Positions 48,480-61,804 are shown, counted from the stretch's first letter. The stretch: DNA of 64,000 nt from Lineus longissimus (GCF_910592395.1 NC_088308.1:20537501-20601500); one strand, 5' to 3'. The notes: a model not told the origin generated them from the letters alone. A program made the numbers and translations.

Positions 48480-51199
48480 TTGCTGGTCAAAATAGACTGC
48501 TTCAATCCGCTTCAACTCCTTCAGGATTCTGCGGCTCTCCAAGTATGATCTGTCAGCTTCTGCCATGACGTCATCACCGCTGACGAACGGGCTAGTCAGC
48601 CTGTGGCCTTGACCTCTAGCTTCCACTTCCCTGAGGATTTTAATGGTGTACTTCCCAAGGTCATACATATCCCATTCGGTGTTGTCTTTGCAAGCTTCTA
48701 GAGCAATGTCCAAGAAGGTCATCTTGATTGGATAGGAGGGAAGAATGCCATCACCGTATGGATCTTTGATGTCCACATTATCGCGAAGACACTGAAACAT
48801 AAAAATTGATACACAATACATACAATGTTAGCACAAACACGCAAATGAAGAATACGATTTTAACTTGATGATCTGAGGTAGTTCTTCTAACGTTACCTCT
48901 GTAAAGCCCACTACTTGCAGATCGTATGCAACCTTCAATTGGAATAGGATGTTACCCTGACACACTTAAAAGTACGGTTTTTGAAAAACCTCCAATTGTT
49001 TTTCACTTTAAATAACCTCTACAGGGTTCATGTATGTGTTGGTCAAACCACTAAATGTTTTCCAAAAGCTCAAAAGTCTTTTATTGTAAGGGTGTACTAT
49101 TGAAGTTTTACAATACGTACACACAGTTCGGAACAACTACTACACGTACATTACTTGGCACACCACCGTTTGCATCATCATAAATCAAAGGGGAGCATGT
49201 GATTGCCAGAGACTCCTAAGATCACGCTCAGACACAGTTGTTCCAAAATCGTTCTTACGCTACAGAGCAGTTCATAAATAGCCTACCTTTATAGCTCTGT
49301 AACAAGTAAGCTTGTGCATGTCGTCATGACAGACCCTCTTCATCAACTCCTGCTCGGTCTCAACATAGCATATTTTCCAGTAGTCATGAGCGCAGACGAA
49401 GTGACTTTTGAAGGTCAACCCCCATGGAAGATCTCTTGTCAGCGGAGTCAACTCTTCTGTCGTGAAGAGTTTTGATGGATCCGCCTTTATTCCAACGGTG
49501 AGGTCGATCTTGATGACTTTCTGCTGGACCGCATTCTTCTCCCAGAGCGCAATCTTTACTGCAGGACCAGCCTTCCCAAGGTAATGTTGGTAAGGCAGTT
49601 TTAGATTGATAATGGCTTTACAAACATCTTGTCTGAATCTCTCGTGGACTTCCTTGGGCACCAGCTCTACTTCTCCTTCATGGGCTCCTTCCCCGTCATC
49701 AACAGCAGACGGTAATGTTAGCTTGTAGAATGCCATACTCTCCTGATTCGCTGCTCTCGGTTTGGTTCTGAGAAGAGGCTTACGATATGCCTTGTAGTTA
49801 TCTAAGGTGATGAGATACTGGTAGTCAAACTCGTCACAACTGCTTACCTTCGTACCCTCCGCAACACTACCACACATGCTAAGCTTCCCACCTTTGAACA
49901 AGGGGTCGCCTTCCTCGTTTAGGTACTGGACCACATCCTGTATCAATGATGAAATCTCAGCAGAAGTGAGTTTGTCCGAGGCAAGTCTCTGGCGATCGCT
50001 CTCCCGCAGGTTGACTGCTTTGTCGTTGAGAACCCGTTGGTCGTTTTCTAGATAGAGCAGGTACGGGGTGAGATAGTACCTGGTCACGATCTCATCAAAG
50101 GCTATGAATTCACTGGGAAGCGGGGGCTTAGAAGTTAAGTCCTGAAAAGAAAATGTTCCTATAGTCCTACAACTATAAAATAGAAAGGGTCCAACGACTT
50201 TATGCGAGGATCTTCGAAGTGGCACAGTAATGACTTACAGAACCTTCTTCGATGAGCCAAAAAAACCCCATAGTTTATACCCTTATCTCGTCGATTTTTC
50301 TGATTATTCGAGGTGCTTATATTCACCACCTATCCAGTAGACGATACAGATAGCAAGGGGGGGGAGGGTCGGCAGAAGTGCTGCTATACCAGCTCCAGAC
50401 GTCTCCAAAAAGCGAATTTTTCACTGATGCCGATTGAAGACGAGGACGGAAGTGGTGTCCTGCCTCCCCCTCCTTTCTTTTCATACTAGTGGTATTAGCC
50501 TTCGTAAGGTTCAACATGTCTTACAGGTTGCCCTAGATGCAGAAGGAATAACCAGACACTGACAGGCAGATGAATAATGCTGATAAGGATAGCCCTCTAA
50601 CGTTTGCTTTGGAACAATAAATCTATACCTCATCAACGTCTTCCTGTTGATGTTCGCCATCTTGTTCTTCTGTAGACTGCACATGATCGTGAACTTCAAC
50701 ATCGTCGTCAATAGTTACATAAACATTCGAGCCTAGGAATGGCTCCTGAAATGCAGTCAGAAAATAATCTATGAATTGATCATCCTCTTACAGTACCGGT
50801 ATGTGCAAATCAATGCCACTGAGCAATTATAGATCATTTTCACAATCGTAGTTTTTGTTTTCAGATAATCTGAGTCATCTTTGCGGACATTAGCATCAAT
50901 ATGTTGCAGAATTGAAATACATTAATTCGAGCTTCCAATTTGTTGCACCAGATTGCCACATCATTACCGCCCCGGTGTTTTCATATGCCTCCTCGCTGCA
51001 AATATGGGTCACTCCTCATGCAGAACTTCCCTGCCAACAGTGTCAAGGGGTAAGCGTGAAGCGAGGGGCTCTTCCACTTTTCTGATTCATGGGATTTTTA
51101 AAGTGTCTATATCCTAACTTTATTCCTGGCCGAAGCCTCCCTTACCAATTCTTCTTCGCTGATATCTATAAGACTATCGTCATCGTCTAGGCCTGCCAT
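47541..51199 (-). CDS. cGAS/Mab-21-type nucleotidyltransferase fused to six-helix membrane domain
   Basis: Four coding exons: 51199-51146, 50745-50629, 50141-49287 and 48791-47541, all in phase 0 with good GT/AG sites, giving 758 aa. Residues 1-57 are an acidic linker (MAGLDDDDSLIDISEEEL and onward). Residues 58 to about 440 form a Mab-21/cGAS fold: GS at 148-149, catalytic E161 and D163 (DEFDYQYL), third acid D270 (KIDLTVGI), then the helical lobe with CYRAIKCLRD, LPSYPIKMTFLDIAL and the W382 region. No zinc-thumb insertion is evident. Residues about 447-707 hold six hydrophobic helices, followed by a tail rich in aromatic residues (FRFPGWYFFPY). Known cGAS-like enzymes make cyclic dinucleotides on sensing nucleic acid; other Mab-21 proteins have no known activity, so the product here is unknown. 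The fusion lies within one exon (47541-48791), so it is not a splice-model error. ATG 51199 is the first in its exon; that exon is open to its acceptor, so an extra 5' exon is possible. Confidence 0.9.
48492..50141 (-). other. Nucleotidyltransferase (Mab-21/cGAS) domain of the fusion gene
   Basis: Exon 50141-49287 carries the catalytic lobe, including the spine-helix-like TRYYLTPYLLYLEN, the GS motif, the ExD pair and the third aspartate. The start of the next exon (48791 to about 48492) carries the C-terminal helical lobe. The intron between them falls inside AIK|CLR, a continuous Mab-21 helix. This continuity supports the joined exon pair as one domain. Confidence 0.88.
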
Positions 51200-54100
51200 G
51201 CTTGCTAATAAGGTGTTGCCTGTAAGAGGAGGTAGGATTGTGAGTTCCCAGCATTATTTCAAAATCTACAAACTCATTCCATATTGGACATCTTGGAACA
51301 TGTATTTGCACATTTCATTATGGTCCCCGTTATAAACTGGAAGATGATATATACAGCGATTTAACAGGCAGTAAGTTTGGCTTAAGCTATACTCCGGACG
51401 CAGTGGACCGCCCTCGTCCCTCCCCATTTGGAAGTACTTGATGGGATGTCAAATGAACTGCCTCGGAAGACCAGGCCAAAGCATGAGGTAGGCCGAACAC
51501 CATTGCTCAGAAAAAAACACTCAGTGACGTTTTTTAGACACTGATAATGAATATTAAGGTAATCGTAATCCTCGACTGAAAGCAGACCTTTGATTTGTGT
51601 GAAAGGCCTCCTGGTGATGGGCGGATGGGCAAACATTACGCAATTCGATTTGGACAAACAAATGGTCTATACCAGCAGTATATATTCAGACCAATTTTTT
51701 GGAAACTTTTTGCTTTGGCTATCTATATATTTACATTCTTACCTGTTTATGAGTTATAGTGGCCAATATCCGCTGTAGGCTAATCAATGTGTCCCAATCA
51801 ATTCCGGCAAATATGAAATGGCTTCATCTCACATAGACAAGCCTACAGGCAATATATGCGAAGCTAATGTTCAGTTTCAGTCTCGACATTGATCTCGATG
51901 GATCGTTGGGATTCCCCGAATCAGTTACTAGCATCGGAAGCCTAATATCGTCTGCCACGCATGCGTCAGTTCCGTGAGTCAGAATAGCCCATAAAAATAT
52001 GATTTTTTACTATCCGGTTACGCACTGATAACTATTACCCAGATTAAAAAAAAAAAATTATTGCATTGGAGCCGATCCGTCTCGAAATGCATTACCTTTT
52101 TTTTCTTTAGCGGGCAGGGAAAATTCCCAAGATGGAGGCCCCTATAAAACTGCTAATCCGAGGGTCATCAAAGCAAGATAAATTGATCTGTCGAGCGAAG
52201 AATTGAGAGGCTTGCATTGATATATTTAGGCCCCAATTCAAAAAATACCGAATTTACATGAGAAAGAAATGGTTTAAGAATATACTGTAGAGACAGATGG
52301 AACAGTGTGTTTGAGTTTCAGGGCTAGGCCTACACAAGAAGTTTCCGCGACATACTTCCCGATTGGATATGTATGACTAGTAGGCCAACATGGAGAGCAA
52401 TCTTGCACCCTGAGTTTTTGATAGAATCTCGACCGAAAATTACCGCACAGTAATTTAGGATCGGCCGCCACGTAATTCGGGATCGGCCGCCACGTGTGTC
52501 GGTAGGCTCCTCCATACTTCTGAACATGTTGACCTTCCACAGACTGAACTGTATAGCTGACATGAAGGCGCCGCGCCATGACCCTCAAATGTATTGACAT
52601 TGCCAGACAACGCGCGTCATGGGCGGAGGCATCCTCGATCTGATGGCGTGATAACGAGTGACCTCTCTCGCCATCACCGGTGAAGGCATGGAAGGTGGAC
52701 TTGAAGTCCATCCTTCACCCGTAATGCCTGTGTCGATGGAAATCGGTTGACATATTGATGATATGGAGACAGTCAATATCGGCCAAATTAATACCTTTAC
52801 CTGAAACCTCTTCATCTTCCCGTAAAGTAACATATCAACATGGGGCTGCTAAAACAACAACTTGTTTCTTGTCCCTGCCTGCGCCTCGAATGTGGCCGCC
52901 GCCCCTATCAGACCATGCACAGCCCGTGCTAACAGCACTCGATCTGTTATATAAGTATGATTTTTGATTTGGTGTGGGGGATTTTCTTCATTCTGGTGTG
53001 TGTTGAATGCCATGGGGACTTTCTTCGTGGCACGGACTGGTATTTCCACTTGAAAAGTGTCGATTCTGTCGTCTACCATGATCCATGAAAGATAAAAAAT
53101 CATGAAAGGGTTTGGACGAGAAAAAATTGTATCTTTTTGCCCTTACTAAAAACTATGGAACCACACCGGCTAGCGCAGGATCGATGGGTAAAAATAGAGG
53201 ACCAGGTCGATAAGTCAGCGTGATTGGCAATAGTGGAGAATACGGTGTCATCAGGGATGACTTTTAAGTCTTATCATCGATTTTACGTATTTGATCGACT
53301 ATAGTATCCAATGCTTAGAAAATCGAGAGTCGTGCATTGATTTTAGCTGGAATTGATCCCATTTTTCATTCGAGTCCTACAGGTGGAGGCTCGGCACAAA
53401 ACAGGCGTGTTGTCCACTGGGACTACATGTATCTTGTTCTAGCTGCTGTCGAGTTTCAAAACTTCAACGTCAGTTACATCCATCATGATAAGTAATCGGC
53501 GTATGAAAATATAAAGTCCAATAATGTGCTGTAAAATGTTTGATCGTTCACTAATTCAACTAATATCAATATTATCACCCTATAAAACACAAGGTGTGCA
53601 TGTTAAACGATGAAGAGTATCTCCCCGGCCCGGAGAGCTCATCGATCATGTCCCTAGATAGACCGGCGCTGGTCCGCCCAGGCCTATTTTAATGGACTAC
53701 TCCTTAGACTGCTAAGAGTCTTGATATAGAACCCGCAGTGCTATTTCCCCCATCTTGTTCCGCTCTGTTATTTCACTACTGTTAGCTACAGTCATGTGAC
53801 TTCTCCTTTGTCCATAGCAAGATTCGTTGCTTTCAATTGATATGCTTTACAAACGTTTCAACCTGAATCCATATAGTATCGTGGGCTGTAAGCTAAGAAA
53901 GAAACTGTCACCAGACCGCCTTCGGGCTATAAAGAGCACCGGGTTTGCCGGTTATGGAAAGCTTCGCCAGGCAAATATACTCCATGTTGGTTTGGTGCAA
54001 ATAATGTCGATATTGAAATGTGGGTTGTCATGGTTGTAAAGATTATGAAGGTTTCAGGCAACCTACTGAGAACCTTATTCTACCCAGTAATTGAAACTTG

Positions 54101-57100
54101 GCATCACCATCGAGGCAGTACCAAATCAGTAAGCCGTCACACGACTTTGAGTGATTTCTCCCTTGAAGGAATACTGGTGTGCTCTAACATGCAGCTTCCG
54201 TGATGCGGAAGCTGAGTTGATGAGGTCAGTTCGTCTTAGAACGTATGCTGCAGAAGAGCAGTTCATTAGTTCACAGACAAGGGTTAGTTTTCTGTCACGC
54301 AAGCGATGTTGCGAAGTGTGTTGTTTGGTGTCGATCGATGAGACAAAATTGCTTTGAAATCCAATCGGTCAGTTTCCTCGTAACGTAGCTCATGTGGTCG
54401 TTGTCAAGGTGATACATATATTGTTGGTTGTAATATCTGACGTTGATGATCTTTATTGGTCATTTTAGGTTGTTGGGTGGCATTTGCTACCGCTGAGACT
54501 ATGGGGTGGAACGGATCAAACTTAGGCTGACAACCAAGTGCATGGGTGTCAGTTTGGTTTGCCTTCTCCAAAATCATCATACCCAGCGATGATTATATGT
54601 TGCACAGATTTTCAGAGCCGTGCGGGTGATACAACATTCGTGACACCCTTCCAATGGGAAAAGACGAGCTAAATTTGCTCCGTCGATCAAAAGAACGCTA
54701 GTAAACTGTGCTAGTCGATCACTGAGCAGCAGTCACCAATTGCGAGGCTTGGAGATTGCGATCATGACTTCCTGCCGTCAGAGCTCCCGTCATTGCGTCA
54801 TTATTTCCCTGCAAGCTTCAGTCACGTAGTTCGCTGCAAACAAAACCATGTCCAGGCTATCTTTAACTATACATCTCATTTCTTGAGCGACAGGTTATTT
54901 CAACTCTCTTTGCTTTAAATAATCAAAAGCACATTTTCCAGTGAAATGTGTTTTTTTTAATCCGATATCCCGTTCATCGGTGCGAAGCGTATACACCATC
55001 TTCTACGTTACATGGATTCACGCATACTTCAAAAAAGGTCATTTTGTACTGACTATAGCTTGAGATGCAATTAAGTTCCTTTTATCTCATCGATTTTCAT
55101 CAACATCTGAACATCTACCGAGTAAATATTGACAAGTTATTTCATAATTTGTTGATAACCATTGTAGATACATGAAGTATGGTTATTTCCGTATTGAATA
55201 TGTTTTTGTTATGTCACTGTGATTAAACGGTGTCGGGCACTGGCAGACGATGTTGTCAGCCGCCGCCTGAAGAATTCTGAGCAGACGACAGCAGCTAGCG
55301 AATAGAACTGTCTCATGATGGTAATCCATGATCGGGAGGTGTATGAGGTATTGTCGTGTTAAGATAAGGTATTGGTTTCTGCAGCAGCTAGACCGGGTGT
55401 GGTTCGCTCGGCGCTCTCTTTTTACGTTTGATATTTGATCAACTGGCTGAGGAGGATTACATTATTGTGTACACAGCGCATGGGAGTAGATGTCCGAGAT
55501 AGGTAACTTGGTGCGTTTTCTTTCTGAAAGATTCAAAAGTGGATTACAGCAGATAGAATTTTGAAATGCGGTGTGGGTGTGTTCGGCACCTAATAAAATA
55601 TTGGCGTTGTCGACATTAAATTAATCATGGAGTTCTCAATTGGTATCAAAATGCGGGGATGTGGCGTTTTGCAAGGCAGATACTGTGCTCTTTTCAAGGA
55701 ATAACGACTTGCAACTTTGCACCGCACTGGATTGGTATAAGAGACCCTTTAGATCGTTAAGGTAAAATGTAAAACATTAATGTAAGTTGTTGTGGAATCC
55801 ACTAATCGCGTGATCGTATATACAGTGATATTAGACGGGTTTCGCAACACTTAGGAAGAGCTACGAAATGTAGTTCATCGATGATCCCGCCCCGCTCCCC
55901 CTCGACAAAAAACTCCATGCCGTCTTTGTTTAGTTAGGTGGTACACATTTAACGTCTTCTTCGACAACAACCCAATACACCGACATAAATTCGTTCGTAT
56001 CATAGCTTCCTTTAAAGGGAAAATTGCTCATGTTCTATGTATTTCATACGAATGCTAAAATACTTGTATCACCACTTCAGTTGGACAGGTCAACTCTAAA
56101 GAAACCAAGTTTTCCTCATTTTTACAAAATACAATGTATATAACCCGAGTAACCGGCATGGGTATACCATGTGTGAACTCTTAAAACTTGCATTGCGATG
56201 ACATTAACAGAAGTCCATCACACCCACATGCCGCTGTCGTGTTGGTACGAAAGACACCATATATGACTTGACAGCTGGCGGCACGCGCCTGACCTTTACG
56301 GCAACGATGATTACATACAGTTATGATACAGAAATGGTGCCAGCGATGGAGGGCGATATCCAATATTATCCTCCGCATTCCAGTTCAAAAATATAATTTG
56401 ATACATTTCTTTTGCGTCTGTAGTTGTTTCAGTTCATATATCAGTTCATCTGATAATGATAACTACAGTGATACGGCGATTAGAAAAAAACACCAGTAAA
56501 TCGAGAGATATTATTTATTCTGCGTGCAACCGATACCTAGGCGTAAAATGATATCAAAAACCTTCTTCGATAATGATGATACTTTCTGCACATATTTCCA
56601 TGGCAACAAATTAAAGATATCAACGATAACTGATGTAACAGGTAATGAAAGTGGATTTACTAGTGTATTTATAAAAATGTCAACCGCTTGTCGCATAAGA
56701 ATGATTCTGCTTCTATAGATGGTCGACAAGGGTTGATAGTCCAGAAAAACAGAGCTCCAAAGGTCGCTCTAATGGATTGTATTACATGTATCTGTTTTTT
56801 CTTCTTTTTCTTATCTATCTGATTTCTTTTTGAATAAAAATATACAAAAAGAGATTCTGCTTCTCTGAAGGTCTAGAAACAAACAACAACAATAATGAGG
56901 CTGGTGATTTGAAATACTGTAATATTAGATACAAAAAACTCAAAAAGCGATTTTAGTCATTAAAATGTGCCATCACAAAGCCTCGTTGGTGGGAACCATC
57001 TGGTTTGTCCTGTTTTTCAGGAAGGGGTAACTCCACTCTCCCTCAATGGAACACCAATAGTAACCTGTCGTTTAGTTAGTTTACATCATATTATCTCACA

Positions 57101-60100
57101 TTTTTTTCACGCGCTTTGAAATAGCCAGTGTGATTTTTTGAGAAAACGTACATTGTAATAACTGAAACAATATCAAATTTCATTGGGTTACGATTTCAAA
57201 GAAAAGACTCCTTATCCACCCACGATTTTTCACTGAACATAATATTGAGTCATATGACATTTGCTAAACACAGCGTTGTAGACCAGTCAAGGCTGTCACT
57301 GTTTCCTGCAACCGAAAGGTTTTGACATTAAGGGCCGTTTGAACAAACAAGGACTTTTAGAATGAGAATCACCAAACGAACTTAACTTCGCACTAGTATG
57401 ATTCTCTCATTCACGCGGCAACGCTTTCACAATACCTTTGTCTGAATTACACCTGCTCTGTATTCCCCACCAAAGATCTTTGTAAATGACCAAGACGCAG
57501 CCTCCGCATTTCCTGCTTTGAGTGAATAATGGCTAAAAGGAAAAGGTTTCCAAGGAAGCGATTGTTTCCTTCTGCATTTGCTAAAGGTTGCATGAACACG
57601 ATATACTATTAGTCTTCTCTTTTCACCCTGGCGTACTTTGTATACATATTGGGTAAGTGGGAAACCAGACAAATATAGAAATACGTGAGCTATAAAGTGT
57701 GTGGGTGTTTGTTTCTTTTTATTTCATGACATGGAGAAAATCTTTTTTTTGTGTCATATGTCATGCCTTGATCTTGTTCCGGGCGTCATCGAACTGACGG
57801 AAATGTACGGAATGAATGGAAGATAATGGAAGATGATGAAACATGCCCAAAACTGTCGCAGGTATGTTTTAGGAACTTATTACGTTCCGCTATATTCCCT
57901 TCATTCCGATGAGGCCCTTCTTGTGTGTAGTAAAAAAGATTCGCCGAAAGCATGCTGGGATACATTTAAATGAGCCTACGCGACGTGTCGTGCAAGTTTC
58001 CAGAAAAGAGTGCATTGTGCAGTGTCATTAGTCTCAAATATAAGATGTGGTATCATAGTTGCGGTGTGTGTAGATGCCATGCAATCACAAGAGGTCAATC
58101 GAAACGAAAGAAAATTCTACATCTATGATGTCAGATCTATAAGGTTTGAGCACAAATATAAACATAATGTAATGTTGTTTACCAATGATCGCTCTTTAAG
58201 TCACCGTTTGCAGCACTCTAGTACATAAGTTACATTTTGACCATGTAACTTCCAGCTACATTTTAGAAACATTTGTTCTCAAAATCAGTAGCACCGTAAA
58301 GGAGCTTAATAAATAATACAGAACAATCTCTTAAGGGTGGATCTTTGATGATGTTGAAAACAAATGTCATCATTTGACCAGAAATAGCTCTTTAAGACGG
58401 CTACGCTATTTTATGATATCAGTTTGCGGATAGAAAATTGCTGCGTAGGTTCATTCATCGAGCAAAATTTATTCATCCTGCTAATGAAAGGTTAAAGACT
58501 AAAACGCGATGAATATCAATGTCATCGTCTTATCTACGTCATCATGACGTCAATGGACGGGAAAGTATCAAGCTTGCTCTTTGATACAGCAGACAAAATA
58601 TTTGAATGGTTTAACCACCTTAGTATCTGCATCTATTATTGATACAGTTTACCAGCTCCTGGAGTAAAATTATCGATACGTGAAATACCTATTGTACATA
58701 CAGAATGTATGAGCTCCTCGGGATCAATAGATTCATATAGTGCCGCCTACTACTGCAGCGCGTTTTGCGATATCACAGAAGAATACTAGTTGCCACTAGC
58801 CAAGTTCGTAGTCAAATATTATGAAGTGGAAGCGAAGGAATGGTCATCGTTGTGTGACATAAATGAGATGGCAGCCACATTTCGATCACAAGCTATAGGA
58901 AAAATATAGATATATGTTATGATTATCTCTGAAATTGATGAATTATTTTTCATTCTTTATTCGTCATCTTTCGTTCCGAAGGAGAGTTATTCTGAAACAT
59001 TGAAACTAAAAAATTTCCACTGATACTGTGCAAAACCCAGCTCCATCGTTTCCATCCGTTGCTAAAATTACTGTCATGTACTGTCAGCTGATTTTACACT
59101 GTATGGACTGTATATTTATACCGATGTTATGTTACATTCGCTAATCAGATACATGCACTTTAGTATTCCAGACCATTCCATTGACAACTGAAAAGAATAG
59201 AAAATCGAAAGGATTGAGAGAATGGCGATACTCATTGCTGTGACTTTGAAATCTGGCTTCATGTGTTACTCATGTAGACTATTGTTCTGTCTTTTCAGAT
59301 TGTAAGAAGTGTAGCCACCAACGTCAGAACTTAAACACACACATCCCAAGCAGTCACTAATCAATTCTTTTGGTCAAACGCATAAGCTGCCAAGAACAGA
59401 TGTGATGTCTTTCAGCGTACAGAAGGATGAGAACTTCGCTCACAGAAGTTGCATTAATTGTCACCACGAACTGACTTTGAGACTTCTTCACGGATACCCC
59501 GAATAAAAGCAATAATCTTTCTTGCAGCAACGGTCGGAATTATCACATCTCGTCAGATTTCCAGTTGTGCTTAATTGAGTCTTGACGCCGATGAATTAAT
59601 CTGGCAGTATAATGTAGTTTATCGTCAAACGTTTTGTTGGCACAGGCTGAAAACGTCTTAATCATGACAATTTACACGATGTCAACTGAATATTCACCCA
59701 TCTTGCAGCGCTTTCGTTGCTAAATGTCTTCTATCACATACCGGTACATTCATCCTGCAAACTACATACTTTGAGCTGGTCATCCACGTAGAAATCATTA
59801 CAGGACAAACGGTTCGTTATCTCTGAAGGCGCTTCATTACTCGCCTCGCTTCCTTCAACATATACTACCTCCAATCGACTGAACTGGCTGTCGCATGTCT
59901 AGGGTGGTGAGCGCAGGCAGTTCAAGAGGAACTCTTGGGTAATCGCTGATTAAGCACTGATTGAATTGGAAAGCAGATTGGCATAGGATTCGACGAGGAT
60001 ATTGATAGTTGAGATTCCACCTATTTGCACGTATCAACAGGTGTCCTGTGCAGTACTGTGCAAAAGTGCAAGGTACAGTGGGTAATCGGTGACGCTTCTT

Positions 60101-60858
60101 TGTCACTTAAATTATTAGTGGGTTGTTCCTTGTAACGGATGTTCTCAGTTGGATACAATCCTAAGGCGAGGAAACTACGATTCCCACTCGCATAACTTAA
60201 CGAGCCGTTTTGATCTGTGCAAATAAGGAGGCACATTGGTTTGTGTCAGTTATACGATTTAGCAAAAATCTTGAGGTGAAACAGATTCTATAGTGAAATT
60301 AACTATATGTTTTGAAGCTATATGTGTGTATGGGAGTACTATTGCGTCAGCTACTATATACGGCACAGTAAAAAGGAAAAAATTTATCGACCTTCGTGTA
60401 ACAGAACAGAATTTCTGTGAACGCATGCGATGCAAATACCTCCAATTGTTCGCCACAGGGAGACAATTTTTACAAGGGACCAGTGATTTCGTTGAACGGT
60501 TGAGAGAATTTATCTTCTCACCAACCTTTGCAATCTGACTAAACACATACGGCGTATAGCAATCGCCGCAAGCGATAACATCTTAGTTTGCGATCGATCG
60601 CTATTGCATTTGCTAGGAGAAGCACAACCGTGTATCTGGATTTTGTAGATTTGGACTTTATAGATTTCTAGTTTACAGATTTGGTGGGTGAGGTCGTGTC
60701 AAAAGCCTTCACAAGAGCGGATTACACAATATATATAATATAGGTACATAATCAAGTTCGAGAGCACATACATTTGTATATCGGAAGGTTGATCTAGATC
60801 ATATAACTTTAAAGGCAAAGTTAAGTTTTGAGAGAAAGAATACTGATACCCATTTCAG
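51200..60858. other. Long stretch without a supportable gene
   Basis: Positions 51200-51219 are the 5' untranslated part of the exon holding the start codon of the cGAS-like gene (acceptor CAG at 51222-51220). An upstream noncoding exon and promoter must exist but cannot be placed. Frames at 52.3-52.8 kb (145 codons, minus), 53.8-54.4 kb and 59.9-60.5 kb have no domain, signal peptide or splice logic that I can support. Acceptor-like sites near 59.3 kb could belong to an untranslated exon of the next gene. Confidence 0.5.
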
Positions 60859-60901
60859 GGAAGAACCCATTATTCTGATTGGCGTACGTTTGTTCTCAAA
60901 T

Positions 60902-61804
60902 ATGCCAAATAATCGTCACTGGAAGCGTCGCCAGGCCAGACTCCACGGTGCCCTACGCGGCTGGCCAAACAATTCAATGATAGTAACATTTAATATCGAA
61001 GGTCAGAATCGAACATTTAAGGCACTCATAGACCACATTCCGCAGGAAAAAGAACCCTACGATGCAGAAGGTGCCACTCTATACGTTGTAGCTGTGATAA
61101 TCATTTATGGGGTCAGTATAATACTGATGATTTTAGCAACTGTCCGGGGTCGTCGACAGCATAGATACCTTGACCAACAGATATCGTCGTACTTCAAAGA
61201 CGTTGAACGAATTAGGAAAAAGGCTATGGCAAATTCTGTTATCAACCAATCCATTAGTTTAGCAGCTTCACAGACTAGACTGGACTCCAGTACGAATCAG
61301 TTAGACTCATTACCATTGATTGTGGAGTCGTCTGAACCTTCCCCTGACGTGCGAGGTTCTCGCAATTTTTTCCCGAACGATTCCGCTAGTTCATGCAGCA
61401 CCCCAGCTCTGTCTCAGTGTGGACAATTCGACGTTGCTGGTGCACCAACGCGCTTTGAAAAAGGGATTCTGAGAAAATCATTTAATAGAGAGAATTCAGC
61501 GAGTGCTGAGAGTTCGCCAGCTTCATCTCGGAGTGTCAAGTTCCGGCACGATTATGGGGTTGAGAGAGGAGCTCTTCGGCATCAGCTGAAGTATCAGATC
61601 GACAGCTTAGGCGTCCTCAGGCCAAAACTAGCGGATTATATTGACGACGAGGATACTGTTAGTGCTCCCAATTCTCCTGGACTTGCAAGGGTTCAATTCA
61701 AACCATTGGGTCAACAGCTTGGTAGAAGGGGCCAGGCGCGTGTACACAAGATGCAACAAGAACATGAGGAGCAAAATAGATCTGAAACGGAGGATGAAAA
61801 CTGA
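60902..61804 (+). CDS. Single-pass membrane protein, KCNE-like
   Basis: A 300-aa frame from the first ATG in an exon whose acceptor (catttcag) ends at 60858. The frame is open back to that acceptor, so a longer N-terminus from an upstream exon is possible. N-terminal residues 1-57 are basic, with one N-glycosylation site (NRT, 36-38). A single hydrophobic helix spans about 59-81 (TLYVVAVIIIYGVSIILMIL), followed by VRGRRQ and then SSYFKDVERIRKKAM. The tail is long, rich in Ser and Pro, and probably cytosolic. The YG inside the helix, the basic stop-transfer and the KDxER...KAM segment resemble the potassium-channel beta subunit KCNE4 as I remember it. KCNE proteins bind voltage-gated K+ channels and alter gating. 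Length and tail exceed typical KCNE, so the family call is tentative; that it is a coding gene is likelier. Confidence 0.6.
   Translation: MPNNRHWKRRQARLHGALRGWPNNSMIVTFNIEGQNRTFKALIDHIPQEKEPYDAEGATLYVVAVIIIYGVSIILMILATVRGRRQHRYLDQQISSYFKDVERIRKKAMANSVINQSISLAASQTRLDSSTNQLDSLPLIVESSEPSPDVRGSRNFFPNDSASSCSTPALSQCGQFDVAGAPTRFEKGILRKSFNRENSASAESSPASSRSVKFRHDYGVERGALRHQLKYQIDSLGVLRPKLADYIDDEDTVSAPNSPGLARVQFKPLGQQLGRRGQARVHKMQQEHEEQNRSETEDEN

Noticed and set aside
52274-52711. 145-codon minus-strand open frame
   Set aside because: No recognisable domain, membrane segment or signal peptide, and a small internal duplication (cggccgccacgt). It overlaps other frames in both strands, so it is likely chance.
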